Source of the DNA: Desulfobulbaceae bacterium
GTDB lineage: Bacteria > Desulfobacterota > Desulfobulbia > Desulfobulbales > Desulfocapsaceae
Length of the DNA stretch: 64,000 nt
Assembly: GCA_011390165.1 (NCBI GenBank)
Contig: JAABSV010000006.1
Span: forward strand, 45,827-109,826
Reading direction: 5' to 3'
Shown here: one piece after another, positions 16,539-25,323 of the stretch
Layout: each line of letters starts with the position of its first letter
Numbering within the stretch: the stretch's first letter is position 1
Made by a program: the position numbers and the translations under genes
Notes under the pieces: generated by a model
Told to the model about the DNA's origin: nothing
Seen by the model: the letters and a program-made list of their open reading frames with translations, nothing else
Database searches by the model: none

Positions 16539-17563
16539 GGGACAATCAGCCGGTCGGGAATCTCCATTCCCTGTTCGCGGTAGAAACGGGCGGCGCCGGG
16601 GTGGAGGGGGACTGGCAGGCCGTCGATGGCCGCCCCCAGGGTGATTGCTTCGGTGGCCGAGTGGATGATATGGAGGAAGGGGAGGTTGCGGTAGATGGTT
16701 TTCACCAGCAGGTAGACCACCTCGTCGTCGATATCGGCGTGGACCGCCAGGAAATTGGGCTGGGCGATGGTGGCGATGGGCCGGTCCTGACCGGGGTAGG
16801 TGCCGGCGGGAATGACGAAACGGCTCCACAGTGGCGAACCGCGGTTCACCGCCTGCAGCTGGGCGTCGGTGAAGTCGAGGACGGTGATATCCTTGCCGAG
16901 GGCGCTGTAGGCCTGGCTCACCGCGCTCACCGGCGGCCCCCCGGGGATGTTCATCCCGTCGATGGTGCCGTTCTTGATGGCGGCGGCATTGCTGCTGTAA
17001 TCGATGGCGGCGATCTGAAAATCGTCCCGGAAGTAGCCGAGCTGGCTGAGGATGTGGAAACCGGAGCCCTCGGTGCCGGAGTGGCGCTGGCCGAGGGAGA
17101 ACCATTTTCCCCGCAGGGCGGCCAGGTCGGTCATGTCGCCGCTTTTCACATAGTCGGACTTGACCACGAAGTGCTCAACGTTGTGCCAGAGCATGGTCAC
17201 CGCCCGCAGATAGGCTTGTCGCCCCTCCCCGGCAAAACTGCCGCTGCCGTTCCACCCCCAGGCCCCGTAGAGGGCCTGGAGGATGGCAAATTGGGCCTGC
17301 CCGTCGCGGAGCATGGTGATATTCTCGGCCGAACCGGCCGAACTGATTGCCGTCAGGGCGATGTCCCGGCTCGGTTCAAGCTTGACCTTGGTGAGAGTGG
17401 CCAGGGCCACCCCCACCGGATAGTAGGTGCCGCCGGTGTTGGCGGTGGCGAGGGTATAGTGGTGTCGCCGGGTTGTTGCCCCGGCAGGTTGCAGAGAGAG
17501 GAGGGTGAGGAACCCGGCCAGCAACAGGGCGGGAATAGGGAGGCGGGAAGCGGGGCGGCGCAT
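16535..17563 (-). CDS. TAXI-family TRAP substrate-binding protein
   Basis: This 342-residue periplasmic binding protein begins with a signal peptide (hydrophobic run LPIPALLLAGFLTLLSL, ending near AGATT). The TAXI family start follows: TLATANTGGTYYPVG, then ISSAGSAENI. It delivers an organic acid or similar substrate to a TRAP permease. No permease is encoded beside it; a paralogous TAXI protein with a permease lies at 34.1-35.1 kb. The ATG at 17563 is one base after the DctD-like regulator's stop, so it is in that operon. The stop lies within a REP palindrome. Confidence 0.88.
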   Translation of the reverse strand: MRRPASRLPIPALLLAGFLTLLSLQPAGATTRRHHYTLATANTGGTYYPVGVALATLTKVKLEPSRDIALTAISSAGSAENITMLRDGQAQFAILQALYGAWGWNGSGSFAGEGRQAYLRAVTMLWHNVEHFVVKSDYVKSGDMTDLAALRGKWFSLGQRHSGTEGSGFHILSQLGYFRDDFQIAAIDYSSNAAAIKNGTIDGMNIPGGPPVSAVSQAYSALGKDITVLDFTDAQLQAVNRGSPLWSRFVIPAGTYPGQDRPIATIAQPNFLAVHADIDDEVVYLLVKTIYRNLPFLHIIHSATEAITLGAAIDGLPVPLHPGAARFYREQGMEIPDRLIVP

Positions 17564-17564
17564 C

Positions 17565-18944
17565 TCAGCTTCCCCCTTCCAGATAATCCTTGCGGGCCAG
17601 GCCATGGGTCTGCATTTTCAGGTTGAGGGTTCGCCGGGGCAGGTCCAGTTCGCTGAGTACGGCCTGGATGTTTCCCTGGTGGCGGCGCAGAGCCTGTTCG
17701 ATCAGGCAGCGCTCGAAGTGGCCGATCTGCTCGCTCAGCGAGGGGCCGAAGGCGGGGTGACCGGCATTTTCGCCGGGCTCGAGGATGGCCGCCAGCCGTT
17801 GTGGCGGGGGAAGTGAGGTGATCACATAGCGTTCGGCGATATTTTCCAGTTCCCGGACGTTGCCCGGCCAAGGGTGGGCGAGAAGGGCGCTCATCGCGGC
17901 GGCGGTCAGCGGCGGTGCCGGCCGTCGATAGCGCTCCGCCGCCCGCTGGGCAAAGAACTCGAAGAGCAGCAGGATATCACTGCCCCGGCTGCGCAGCGGC
18001 GGGATATGGATCTCGGCGAGGTTGAGGCGGTAATAGAGGTCCTCACGGAACAGCCCATCCCGGCAGGCCTGGCGGGGGTCGCGGTTGCTGGCGCTGATCA
18101 GGCGGATATCGATGGGGATGGCCTCGGTGCCGCCGAGCCGCTCGATCTCCCGTTCCTGCAGGACCCGCAGCACCTTCACCTGAAGGTTGAAGGGCATCGC
18201 GGTCACCTCGTCGAGAAAGAGGGTCCCCCCCTCGGCCCGCTCGAACTTGCCGATCCGCCGCCCCTGGGCGCCGGTAAAGGCCCCCGGTTCGTGGCCGAAC
18301 AGTTCGCTCTCGAACAGCGCCTCGGGAATGGCTCCGCAGTTGATGGCGATGAAGGGGCGCTGCCGGCGGCCGCTCGCCTGGTGCAGAGAGCGGGCCACCA
18401 CCTCCTTGCCGCAGCCGGTTTCTCCGACAAGAAAGACCGAGGCATCGGTGGGGCCGAGGTCGCTGATCTCCCGGCGGAGGGCCTGCATGCCACTGCTGTG
18501 GCCGAGCAGCTGCCGCTCCTGGTCGACGGCATGTTCCAGCTGATCGCGCAGGGAGCGGTTTTCGAGGATCAGCCGCCGCCGCTCCCAGGCCCGGCGGATG
18601 GTCTCGAGAAGCAGTTCCGGGTCGAAGGGCTTTTCAATGAAGTCGTAGGCCCCCTGGCGCATCGCCGCCACCGCCATGCGGATGTCGCCATGGCCGGTGA
18701 TCAGCACCACCGGAATCTCCTGGTCCCGGGCCAGCACCTCCTGGAGCAGGGCCATCCCGTCCATGCCGGGCATGCGGATATCACTGACCACCACCCCGGC
18801 AAAAGAGCGGTCTATGCCGGCCAGGGCGCTGGTCGCCTCGGCAAAGCTGGCCACCTGATAGTCGGAGAGGGAGAGCCACTGGCCCACCGACAGCCGCATC
18901 GACTCGTCGTCGTCGATCAGAAAGATGCGGGCCGTGCTGCTCAT
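17565..18944 (-). CDS. Sigma-54-dependent response regulator, DctD-like
   Basis: The 459-residue regulator has a receiver domain (phospho-acceptor Asp55 in [10 protein letters not shown]), a sigma-54 AAA+ domain with Walker A GETGCGKE near 173, and the GAFTGA loop near 220. A Fis-type helix-turn-helix closes it ([12 protein letters not shown] near 440). The start at 18944 overlaps the kinase stop as ATGA. Pairing with a Cache-type kinase and a TRAP binding protein matches the DctB/DctD system that senses C4-dicarboxylates, but the ligand is not known. Likely targets are the -24/-12 promoters near TRAP genes in this window. Confidence 0.92.
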   Translation of the reverse strand: MSSTARIFLIDDDESMRLSVGQWLSLSDYQVASFAEATSALAGIDRSFAGVVVSDIRMPGMDGMALLQEVLARDQEIPVVLITGHGDIRMAVAAMRQGAYDFIEKPFDPELLLETIRRAWERRRLILENRSLRDQLEHAVDQERQLLGHSSGMQALRREISDLGPTDASVFLVGETGCGKEVVARSLHQASGRRQRPFIAINCGAIPEALFESELFGHEPGAFTGAQGRRIGKFERAEGGTLFLDEVTAMPFNLQVKVLRVLQEREIERLGGTEAIPIDIRLISASNRDPRQACRDGLFREDLYYRLNLAEIHIPPLRSRGSDILLLFEFFAQRAAERYRRPAPPLTAAAMSALLAHPWPGNVRELENIAERYVITSLPPPQRLAAILEPGENAGHPAFGPSLSEQIGHFERCLIEQALRRHQGNIQAVLSELDLPRRTLNLKMQTHGLARKDYLEGGS

Positions 18945-20731
18945 GGGTGGCTGCTCCTCGCTTGGGGGAGTGGGGTGGCCAGAGGCAGGCGCAGGGTGAA
19001 CACCGCCCCGCCGTCGGGGTGGTTCTGACCACGGATAGTACCATCCATCTCCCGGACAATGCCATAGGTTATTGACAGGCCGAGACCAAGTCCCCGGCCG
19101 ATCTCCTTGGTGGTGACAAAGGGTTCGAAGAGCGCATCCAGGGCCTCCGCCGCAATTCCCGGGCCGGAGTCGCGGCAGAGGAGGACCGCCTCCCCGTCGG
19201 TGGCCGAGAGATGGAGGCTGAGGGCCGGGTCGTGGCAACCGGCCATCGCATCCAGGGCGTTCTGCAGCACGTTGTTGAGCACCTGTTCCAGCTGCGGGCC
19301 ATCGCCGGCGACCACAGCCGTACCGGCTGGTGGCAGATCCTGATACAGGGACACTCCCTGGGCGGTCAGTTGCGGGGCGAGGCAGGAGAGCACCCGGCTG
19401 AGGACCGTCACCAGGTCCTGTGGTTCCCGGCGGCCCCGGCTCTTGCGGGCGAAGGTCTTCAGCTGGCCGGTGATCCCCCCCATCCGTTCGGCCAGGCCGT
19501 CAATCAACTCGAGGTTGGCGCCGACCTGATCCATCCGTCCACGGGCGAGAAGAAGCCGGCAACTGGCGAGAAAAGTGCGGATGGCCGCCACCGGCTGGTT
19601 CAACTCGTGGGCGATGGCCGCCGACATCCGTCCGAGAGCGGCCAGCTTGCCGGCCTGGATCAGTTCCTCCTGGGTGTGGCGGAGGGTCGTTTCGGTTCGC
19701 CGGTGCTGGTCGATCTCCTCCTGCAGCCGCTCATTGAGTTCCCTGATTGCCCGGGCCTCTTCCGCCTCTCGCCGGGAATGCAGTTTCTGCCGCCGTTCGC
19801 GCAGGAAGAGGAGGGTGAGCAGCAGGGAGGCGGTCAGCACCGCCGCCACCGCCAGGGCGAGGCGGAAAGCAGTCCGCACCGGTTGGAGGTCGCTGAGATA
19901 ATGGATCCGCCAGCCGTATTCGAGGAGTTGTCGGGACTGTTCGAGAAAACTCCTCTGGTCGAGGTGCAGGACGTTGTCCTCGCCTCCCGCCTGCCGCTCG
20001 GCCCGGAGAAGGGTCAGGGGGTGGCCGAGGTACTGCACCTCCCGCAGCCAGTCGGCGGTCTGTTGCGGCAGTGGACGCAGGGAGTGGTATTTCCACTCCG
20101 GTCGGCTGCTGAGGAAGAGAACCCCGTAGGCGTCGCTGACGATTACAGTTTCGCCGCTCTCCCGCCAGCTCAGTTCCAGCTCTGCCAGATCCACCTTGAT
20201 CACCACCACCCCCAGAAGGCGACCGGCGGCCAGGACCGGGTAGGAGAGAAAGAAACCGGGCTGGCCGGTCTTCAGGCCGACGGCATAGTAGCTCCCCGGC
20301 CGCCCCTCCCGGGCGTCAAGGAAGTAGGGGCGGAAGGCGAAGTTGCTGCCGATCAGGCTCTGCTCCGTCCGCCAGTTGGAGGCGGCGACGGTGTCGCCCC
20401 GTTGGTCGAGGAGAAAAAAGAGGGCACCGGCGCTGCCGGCGAAATCCTCAAGGTGGGGGTTGAGCCGCAACGGCGACGACTCTCCCTGAAGGAGGGCGCG
20501 GACCCTGGGGTCACGGGCAAGGATATAGGGGATCGGGCGGAATTTTTCCAGGTTGTCACGCAGGGTGGCGGCGTAGAGGGCCACCCGCGCCGCCCCGGTT
20601 TCACGAAGTTCCGTCAGGGCCCACTGTTCGGCGAAGAGGGCGATCCGCCAGGCCGCCAGGACGGCGAGGAGCAACCCGCCCATGGCCAGCAGCCAGCGGT
20701 GGTGTCTCGGCGGTGGGGGGCGATCGGCCAT
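18941..20731 (-). CDS. Sensor histidine kinase, DctB-like
   Basis: This 596-residue membrane kinase has an N-terminal helix (residues 12-30), a periplasmic double-Cache-type sensor (about 40-280) and a second helix near 285-308. A coiled coil, a HisKA domain with AIAHELNQPVAAIR (His near 373) and a HATPase domain (DSGPGI, GRGLGLGLSI) follow. It should phosphorylate the adjacent DctD-like regulator. The gene starts two bases after the ACT-protein stop and overlaps the regulator by four bases. Confidence 0.9.
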   Translation of the reverse strand: MADRPPPPRHHRWLLAMGGLLLAVLAAWRIALFAEQWALTELRETGAARVALYAATLRDNLEKFRPIPYILARDPRVRALLQGESSPLRLNPHLEDFAGSAGALFFLLDQRGDTVAASNWRTEQSLIGSNFAFRPYFLDAREGRPGSYYAVGLKTGQPGFFLSYPVLAAGRLLGVVVIKVDLAELELSWRESGETVIVSDAYGVLFLSSRPEWKYHSLRPLPQQTADWLREVQYLGHPLTLLRAERQAGGEDNVLHLDQRSFLEQSRQLLEYGWRIHYLSDLQPVRTAFRLALAVAAVLTASLLLTLLFLRERRQKLHSRREAEEARAIRELNERLQEEIDQHRRTETTLRHTQEELIQAGKLAALGRMSAAIAHELNQPVAAIRTFLASCRLLLARGRMDQVGANLELIDGLAERMGGITGQLKTFARKSRGRREPQDLVTVLSRVLSCLAPQLTAQGVSLYQDLPPAGTAVVAGDGPQLEQVLNNVLQNALDAMAGCHDPALSLHLSATDGEAVLLCRDSGPGIAAEALDALFEPFVTTKEIGRGLGLGLSITYGIVREMDGTIRGQNHPDGGAVFTLRLPLATPLPQARSSHP

Positions 20732-20733
20732 CG

Positions 20734-21195
20734 CTAGCCCGCTGTGCCATGGCTTTCAACCCCTGTCGCCAGACGGGCGGCGCGAGTCACTTGCTGCACA
20801 TGGCAAAGTACGGCCAGGGCCCGCTCTGCCGAGGCCAGCGGCACGAATATGTGATCGTGGTGGCAGGCGGCAATGACGTTGCAGCTGATCCCGGCCGCAC
20901 TGAGTGCCGAGGCAAAGGCGGCGGTCAAACCGATGGCGGTCAGCTCCGACTGGATCTTGAGCGTGATCCAGGCGGCCCGGAAGAGGATTGGCAAATGGTG
21001 GGCCCTGGCAATCTCCTCGGCAAGGACAACGGTGGTTCCCTCCTCCTCGCGGAAGCTGGCGAGAGGCGAACTTGGCAACCGTGCCAGAAAGTGGCAGAGA
21101 TCAGTGTCGGGAGGCAGCAGGCTGAAGACGTACACCCCGTCGTTCAGCACCGGTTCCATTTCGGCAAGAAGGTGCATCGCCGAATTCTCAGCCAT
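20734..21195 (-). CDS. ACT-domain protein (DUF2241-like)
   Basis: This small cytoplasmic protein of 153 residues has a tandem ACT-like fold. FREEEGTTVVLAEEIA and FRAAWITLKIQSELTAIGLTAAFASALSAAGISCNVIA match the ACT_3/ACT_7 pattern. Such domains bind amino acids or related ligands and often modulate neighbouring enzymes. It starts at 21195 behind GAGAGG and sits between larA and the sensor kinase gene, which suggests a link to the same substrate. Its exact role is unknown. Confidence 0.75.
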   Translation of the reverse strand: MAENSAMHLLAEMEPVLNDGVYVFSLLPPDTDLCHFLARLPSSPLASFREEEGTTVVLAEEIARAHHLPILFRAAWITLKIQSELTAIGLTAAFASALSAAGISCNVIAACHHDHIFVPLASAERALAVLCHVQQVTRAARLATGVESHGTAG

Positions 21196-21225
21196 TGCCT
21201 CTCTCCATGTGGTGGCGTGACGGGC

Positions 21226-22473
21226 TCACCCCTTTTTCACCAGCAGCCCGGCGTTGCTGATCACCGCCAGGCCCTGTTCCGGGCGCAGTCCGGCCAGGTA
21301 GCCGCACACCTGGTCGTGGTTCCAGCGTTCCACCCCGATCTGCCGGCAGAGTCTTTCGTCGAGGGCGGTGACCATGCCGATGCGTATGCGCCGGCTCTTG
21401 CTCATCATCGCCAGGGCGGTACCGCCGTTGCCCTCGTAGTGTTCGGCCAGCCTGGCGAAGGCGGCGGTAAAGGAGCCGGCGGCAAACCAGGGAAGAAAGG
21501 TCTCCGAGCCGACCCCGTCGCGGCACTCGCCGTAGAGGAGGAGCTGGCCGCCATCGTTGACGAAGCGGGCGGCGTTGTCCACCGCCTTGTGGCTCTGGAT
21601 GAAATTGATATCCTTGGGAAAGCCGCCGCAGGAAGCCACCACCACCGGGAAGCCCGCTGAGGCAACCTCACAGGCGCTGCCATGGCTGGCGCAGGCGGCA
21701 AGAAAATCCTCCCGTCCGCAGCCGACCAGAAGATTGCAGACCGTGCCGTGCGAGTCGAGGATACCGTGGATGGCCAGATCTGCCGGCATTTTTTCTTCTA
21801 TTTCGAAAAGATCCTCGGCAAGCGGATTGTTGTCGAGCACCCCGGGCTGGCAGCCGGCGGCGAGGGTGCCGGCTGTCTGGTCGAGATAGAGGCTGTGGTT
21901 GACGTAGATGGCCTCCCTCTCCCCGCAGCCGGGAAAGATGAGCTTGCGGCCGCCGCCATAGCCGGCGAAGTAGTGGTGGCCGACCGCCCCCATGCTGATC
22001 ACCGCACTGGCCTCGACAAGGTCCCGCCGGCAGCGGATCGGAGTCCCCCGGCTGGTCCTGCCAAGATCGACAAAGTTTTTCTTCTCCCGGCAGTCGTGGT
22101 GGATGAAGGTGGCCCGGCCGTACATTTCGCCGTACACCTGCAGGCACTCCGCGTCGCTCTGGCGGGGGTGGATACCATAGGCGATGATGATCTTCAGGGC
22201 GTTGCCGGCCATGCCATGTTCCTGCAGGGTGTCAACCAACAGCGGCAGATACTCGGGGTAGCCACAGAGCCTGGTTTTGTCGGCGAGCACCAGGAGCGGC
22301 CGGCTGAGGTCGAGTGGCCGGTCGCGGAGGAATTGCTCCAACCGCCGTCTGAACAGGGCGGCATTGATCAGTTTCTCCGGTTCCCGCAGGCGCAGCTCGA
22401 CGGCGTGCTGAGGCAGCGGCAGGGGCAGGCGCTGGTTGCCGTAAGGGATATGGACGGTCTGCTCGCTGGACAT
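21226..22473 (-). CDS. larA: LarA-family nickel-dependent racemase/epimerase
   Basis: The 415-residue enzyme has LarA signatures: ADKTRLCGYPEYLP, FIHHDCREKKNF and the core GHHYFAGYGGGRKLIFPG. LarA interconverts L- and D-lactate using a nickel-pincer nucleotide; family members also act on other 2-hydroxy acids. The LarB/C/E cofactor-making proteins are not in this window. The gene is 14 bases after korC and 30 bases before the ACT gene, in one apparent operon. The presence of LutABC nearby makes a 2-hydroxyacid substrate attractive, but the specificity is inferred. Confidence 0.85.
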   Translation of the reverse strand: MSSEQTVHIPYGNQRLPLPLPQHAVELRLREPEKLINAALFRRRLEQFLRDRPLDLSRPLLVLADKTRLCGYPEYLPLLVDTLQEHGMAGNALKIIIAYGIHPRQSDAECLQVYGEMYGRATFIHHDCREKKNFVDLGRTSRGTPIRCRRDLVEASAVISMGAVGHHYFAGYGGGRKLIFPGCGEREAIYVNHSLYLDQTAGTLAAGCQPGVLDNNPLAEDLFEIEEKMPADLAIHGILDSHGTVCNLLVGCGREDFLAACASHGSACEVASAGFPVVVASCGGFPKDINFIQSHKAVDNAARFVNDGGQLLLYGECRDGVGSETFLPWFAAGSFTAAFARLAEHYEGNGGTALAMMSKSRRIRIGMVTALDERLCRQIGVERWNHDQVCGYLAGLRPEQGLAVISNAGLLVKKG

Positions 22474-22487
22474 GGTACCCCTACCGG

Positions 22488-23033
22488 TCAGCGCTGGTAG
22501 TTCCGGCCCATGATCAGCCCCAGGTCGAGGGCGCGATTGTTCATGTCGATGAAATCCTTCGGCACCCGTTCGGCGATCACATCCATGACCGACTCGGCCT
22601 GGACCAGGTCGGCGATGCCGATCAAGGCCCCGAGAACGCAGATATTGAAGACGATCGGTTTGCCGATCTTCTCCATGACCCCTGCGTACATCGGCAGTTC
22701 GATCTGTCGGGCATCAACCTTTCTGGTGGTGGTGACAAAGCGGCTGTCGGTGAGCAGGGTGCCGCCCGGGCGGATGATCGGTGCGTAGCTGGTGTAGGCC
22801 TCCTGAGTCAGGCAGACCAGGATGTTTGCCTGATCGACTACCGGAAAATTGATCTCCTCTTCAGAGATGATCACATCGCTGCGGGTGGCGCCGCCCCTGG
22901 CGGCGGCGCCATAACTCTGGGACTGGGTGGCGTTCATTCCCTCGTAGATGACGGCAGCCTCGGCGAGGATGATGGCGGCGGTGATCACTCCCTGGCCGCC
23001 GGATCCGGAAAAGACGATTCTGGTGTGTTTCAT
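22488..23033 (-). CDS. korC: 2-oxoacid:ferredoxin oxidoreductase gamma subunit (orphan)
   Basis: The 181-residue protein matches the gamma subunit of 2-oxoglutarate or related 2-oxoacid:ferredoxin oxidoreductases: GSGGQGVITAA at the N-terminus, QSQSYGAAARGGATRSDVIIS, then LLTDSRFV. The alpha and beta subunits normally adjacent are absent; the upstream 330 bases hold no remnant I can recognise. It is the first gene of the apparent korC-larA-ACT-dctBD-TAXI operon. Either it joins a complex encoded elsewhere or it has an independent role. Confidence 0.85.
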   Translation of the reverse strand: MKHTRIVFSGSGGQGVITAAIILAEAAVIYEGMNATQSQSYGAAARGGATRSDVIISEEEINFPVVDQANILVCLTQEAYTSYAPIIRPGGTLLTDSRFVTTTRKVDARQIELPMYAGVMEKIGKPIVFNICVLGALIGIADLVQAESVMDVIAERVPKDFIDMNNRALDLGLIMGRNYQR

Positions 23034-23363
23034 GCTGTCCCTCTGGCCTCAAGCCCTGGAGCTGGTACTGTGCTGACTGGCCGGGCGGGCGTGCCGGGCC
23101 GGCTGTCGGTGGCGACCACCACGGGCGGGTGGCCAATGCAGGTGGCCAATGCAGGTGGGGCCATCCACGCCACCATGATAGCAGGATATTGCCAAGATTT
23201 TCAAGCGAATGTTGGTTTTTGGCCCCGGCCGCGGCAAAATTGCGCCGACGGCAAAACGATCAAAAAGGGTACTGCCTGGCCCCTCTTAGCTGTCGGTTTT
23301 GCTGTTGCCGGCAGCCGGTGCGGATGCTATACAGGGGGAGAATCTCTGTGCCGGGAGGGGGCC
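23034..23363. promoter_or_regulatory. Divergent promoter region with 13-bp tandem repeat
   Basis: This 330-base region separates korC (minus) from the sigma-54 activator (plus), so promoters for both should lie here. A 13-base sequence GGTGGCCAATGCA occurs twice back to back (23128-23153) with a partial third unit. I found no well-spaced -24/-12 element on either strand. The repeat is a candidate protein-binding site. Confidence 0.5.
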
Positions 23364-25271
23364 ATGCCGATAACGGAAGGAAGGGTGAAAGGGGCGATTG
23401 TCCCGGCGGAGGAGATGCGGCGGTACGTCCGCGAATCGCACCAGCGCTCGCTTGCCTACGGTATCTGCCAGGAGGAGCGCAACAGCAACCAGAACCGTCT
23501 CTCGTCGGCGGGGCTTGCCGCCCGCCGACAGCAGAACCAGACCCTCTACGATGTGGTGGTTGGCCACATCGGCGAGTTCTACCAGCTCCTCTCACCGGAA
23601 GAGTTCATGATTGCCCTGGTGGACAGCGAGGGATACATACTCCATCAGGCCGGTGACGATTCAATCAAGGCCCTCTTTGCCCAACGCAACTGCACCCCCG
23701 GTTACCGCTGGCAGGAAAAAGATGTCGGCACCACCGCCATCAGTCTCTGTCTCCGGCTGCAGATACCGGTACAACTTCACGATACCGACCACTTTTGCCG
23801 GCGCGCGCATGGTTTCACCAGTTCAGCGGCACCGATATTCGGCCATAACCAGGATCTGGCCGGGGTTGTGGTAATTTCCGGGCAGACAGCCCTGACCCAC
23901 CCCCACACCCTGAGCATGATCGCCACCACCGCTCGCTCCATCGAGGAACATCTCCGCCTCCTCCGCCGCAACCGCGAACTCTCTTTGTACATCGGTTTTC
24001 TCGATAACGTCCTGGAGGGGGCCGGCACCGGGCTGCTCACCGTTGACCGCGAGCTTCGCATTCGCAAGGCCAATCGCAAGGGCAAGGAGATTCTCGGCAA
24101 CGACGATCCGGCCGGCCGGCCGTTGGCCGAACTCACCGGGCTCAACCCGGACCTTGAAGAGATTGCCGCCCGACCGGAGTTGTGGAGGGAGCGGGAGTGC
24201 TACTTCAAGGTCGGCAGCCGCACCCTCCATTTCTTCTTTTCCGCCCAGCCGGTCTTTTCGCCGAACCTGGAACTGCTGGGGGCGGTGCTGGTCTTTGAGG
24301 AGTTCGGCACGGTGAAGAAGATCGCCGAGAAGATCAGCGGGGCCCAGGCCTTTTTCACCTTCGACCATCTGGTTGGTCAGGCACCGGGCTTCATCGCTGC
24401 GGTCAACCTGGCCAGGCGGGCCTCGGCCAGTTCGTCGACGGTCCTGCTGCTGGGCGAGACCGGTACCGGCAAGGAGCTGTTCGCCCAGGCGATCCACAAC
24501 GCCTCGAGTCGCCGCCGGCAGCCCTTCGTGCCGATCAACTGCGGGGCGATTCCCGGTGAACTGATCGAGAGCGAGCTGTTCGGCTATGTTGACGGTGCCT
24601 TCACCGGGGCGTTGAAAGGGGGCCGACTCGGCAAGTTTGAACTGGCCGACGGCGGTACCCTGCTGCTCGACGAGATCGGCGACATGCCGCACAATATGCA
24701 GGTGAAGCTGTTGCGGGTGCTGCAGACCGGCGAAATCCAGCCGGTGGGCAGCAGCAGAATGCTCCATCTTAATGTGCGTATCGTCGCCTCGACCCACGTC
24801 AACCTGGTTGCGGCGGTGGTGGAAAACCGATTTCGCCAGGATCTTTACTACCGTCTGAATATCATGACGATCCGCATACCCTCCCTGCGCGAACGGGGCT
24901 CTGGCGATATCGAGGCGCTCGCCCAACATTTCATCTCCCGGAACCGGCCCGGTTGCCGGCTCAGCGACGAGGCCGTGCAACTGCTCGGCAACTATGGCTG
25001 GCCGGGAAATGTGCGGGAACTGGAGAACACCATCCAGCGGGCCCTGCACCTCTGTGAGGGTGAGCAGCTGCTCCCCGGCCATTTCGAACTGGCCGGAGCA
25101 GCCTGGGTTCGGCCGGCGTTGCGCCCCGGCACCCTGCGTGAGCTGGAGCGGCAGAACATCGCCGCCGCCCTGGCCGCCAACGCCGGCAACATGGCCAAGA
25201 CTGCCAGAGAGCTGGGTATCTCCCGGGCGACCCTCTACCGCAGGGCGAGGGAGTTTTCCCTCACCCCATGA
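23364..25271 (+). CDS. Sigma-54-dependent activator with GAF and PAS domains
   Basis: This 635-residue AcoR/DhaR-like regulator has an N-terminal GAF-like sensory region (about 65-205, including WQEKDVGTTAISLCL) and a PAS domain (about 212-310). The AAA+ sigma-54 domain follows (Walker A GETGTGKE near 363, GAFTGA near 410, LLLDEIGD near 432). A Fis-type helix-turn-helix (NMAKTARELGISRATLYRR) closes it. I place the start at ATG 23364 behind GGGAGG; the frame stays open to 23025 without support. It is convergent with the HcnABC/RidA/TRAP operon, whose -24/-12 promoter is its likely target. The input ligand is unknown. Confidence 0.9.
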   Translation: MPITEGRVKGAIVPAEEMRRYVRESHQRSLAYGICQEERNSNQNRLSSAGLAARRQQNQTLYDVVVGHIGEFYQLLSPEEFMIALVDSEGYILHQAGDDSIKALFAQRNCTPGYRWQEKDVGTTAISLCLRLQIPVQLHDTDHFCRRAHGFTSSAAPIFGHNQDLAGVVVISGQTALTHPHTLSMIATTARSIEEHLRLLRRNRELSLYIGFLDNVLEGAGTGLLTVDRELRIRKANRKGKEILGNDDPAGRPLAELTGLNPDLEEIAARPELWRERECYFKVGSRTLHFFFSAQPVFSPNLELLGAVLVFEEFGTVKKIAEKISGAQAFFTFDHLVGQAPGFIAAVNLARRASASSSTVLLLGETGTGKELFAQAIHNASSRRRQPFVPINCGAIPGELIESELFGYVDGAFTGALKGGRLGKFELADGGTLLLDEIGDMPHNMQVKLLRVLQTGEIQPVGSSRMLHLNVRIVASTHVNLVAAVVENRFRQDLYYRLNIMTIRIPSLRERGSGDIEALAQHFISRNRPGCRLSDEAVQLLGNYGWPGNVRELENTIQRALHLCEGEQLLPGHFELAGAAWVRPALRPGTLRELERQNIAAALAANAGNMAKTARELGISRATLYRRAREFSLTP

Positions 25272-25277
25272 ATTGCT

Positions 25278-25312
25278 CGGGCCCCGGCAACCATGCCGGC
25301 GGCCGGGGCCCG
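25278..25312. terminator. Bidirectional GC hairpin between convergent genes
   Basis: An 11-base perfect stem (CGGGCCCCGGC at 25278-25288, complement at 25302-25312) with a 13-base loop lies between the activator and dctP ends. It lacks a T-run, so it may act as a barrier or RNA-stabilising stem rather than a classic terminator. Confidence 0.45.
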
Positions 25313-25323
25313 GGGGGGAAGGA

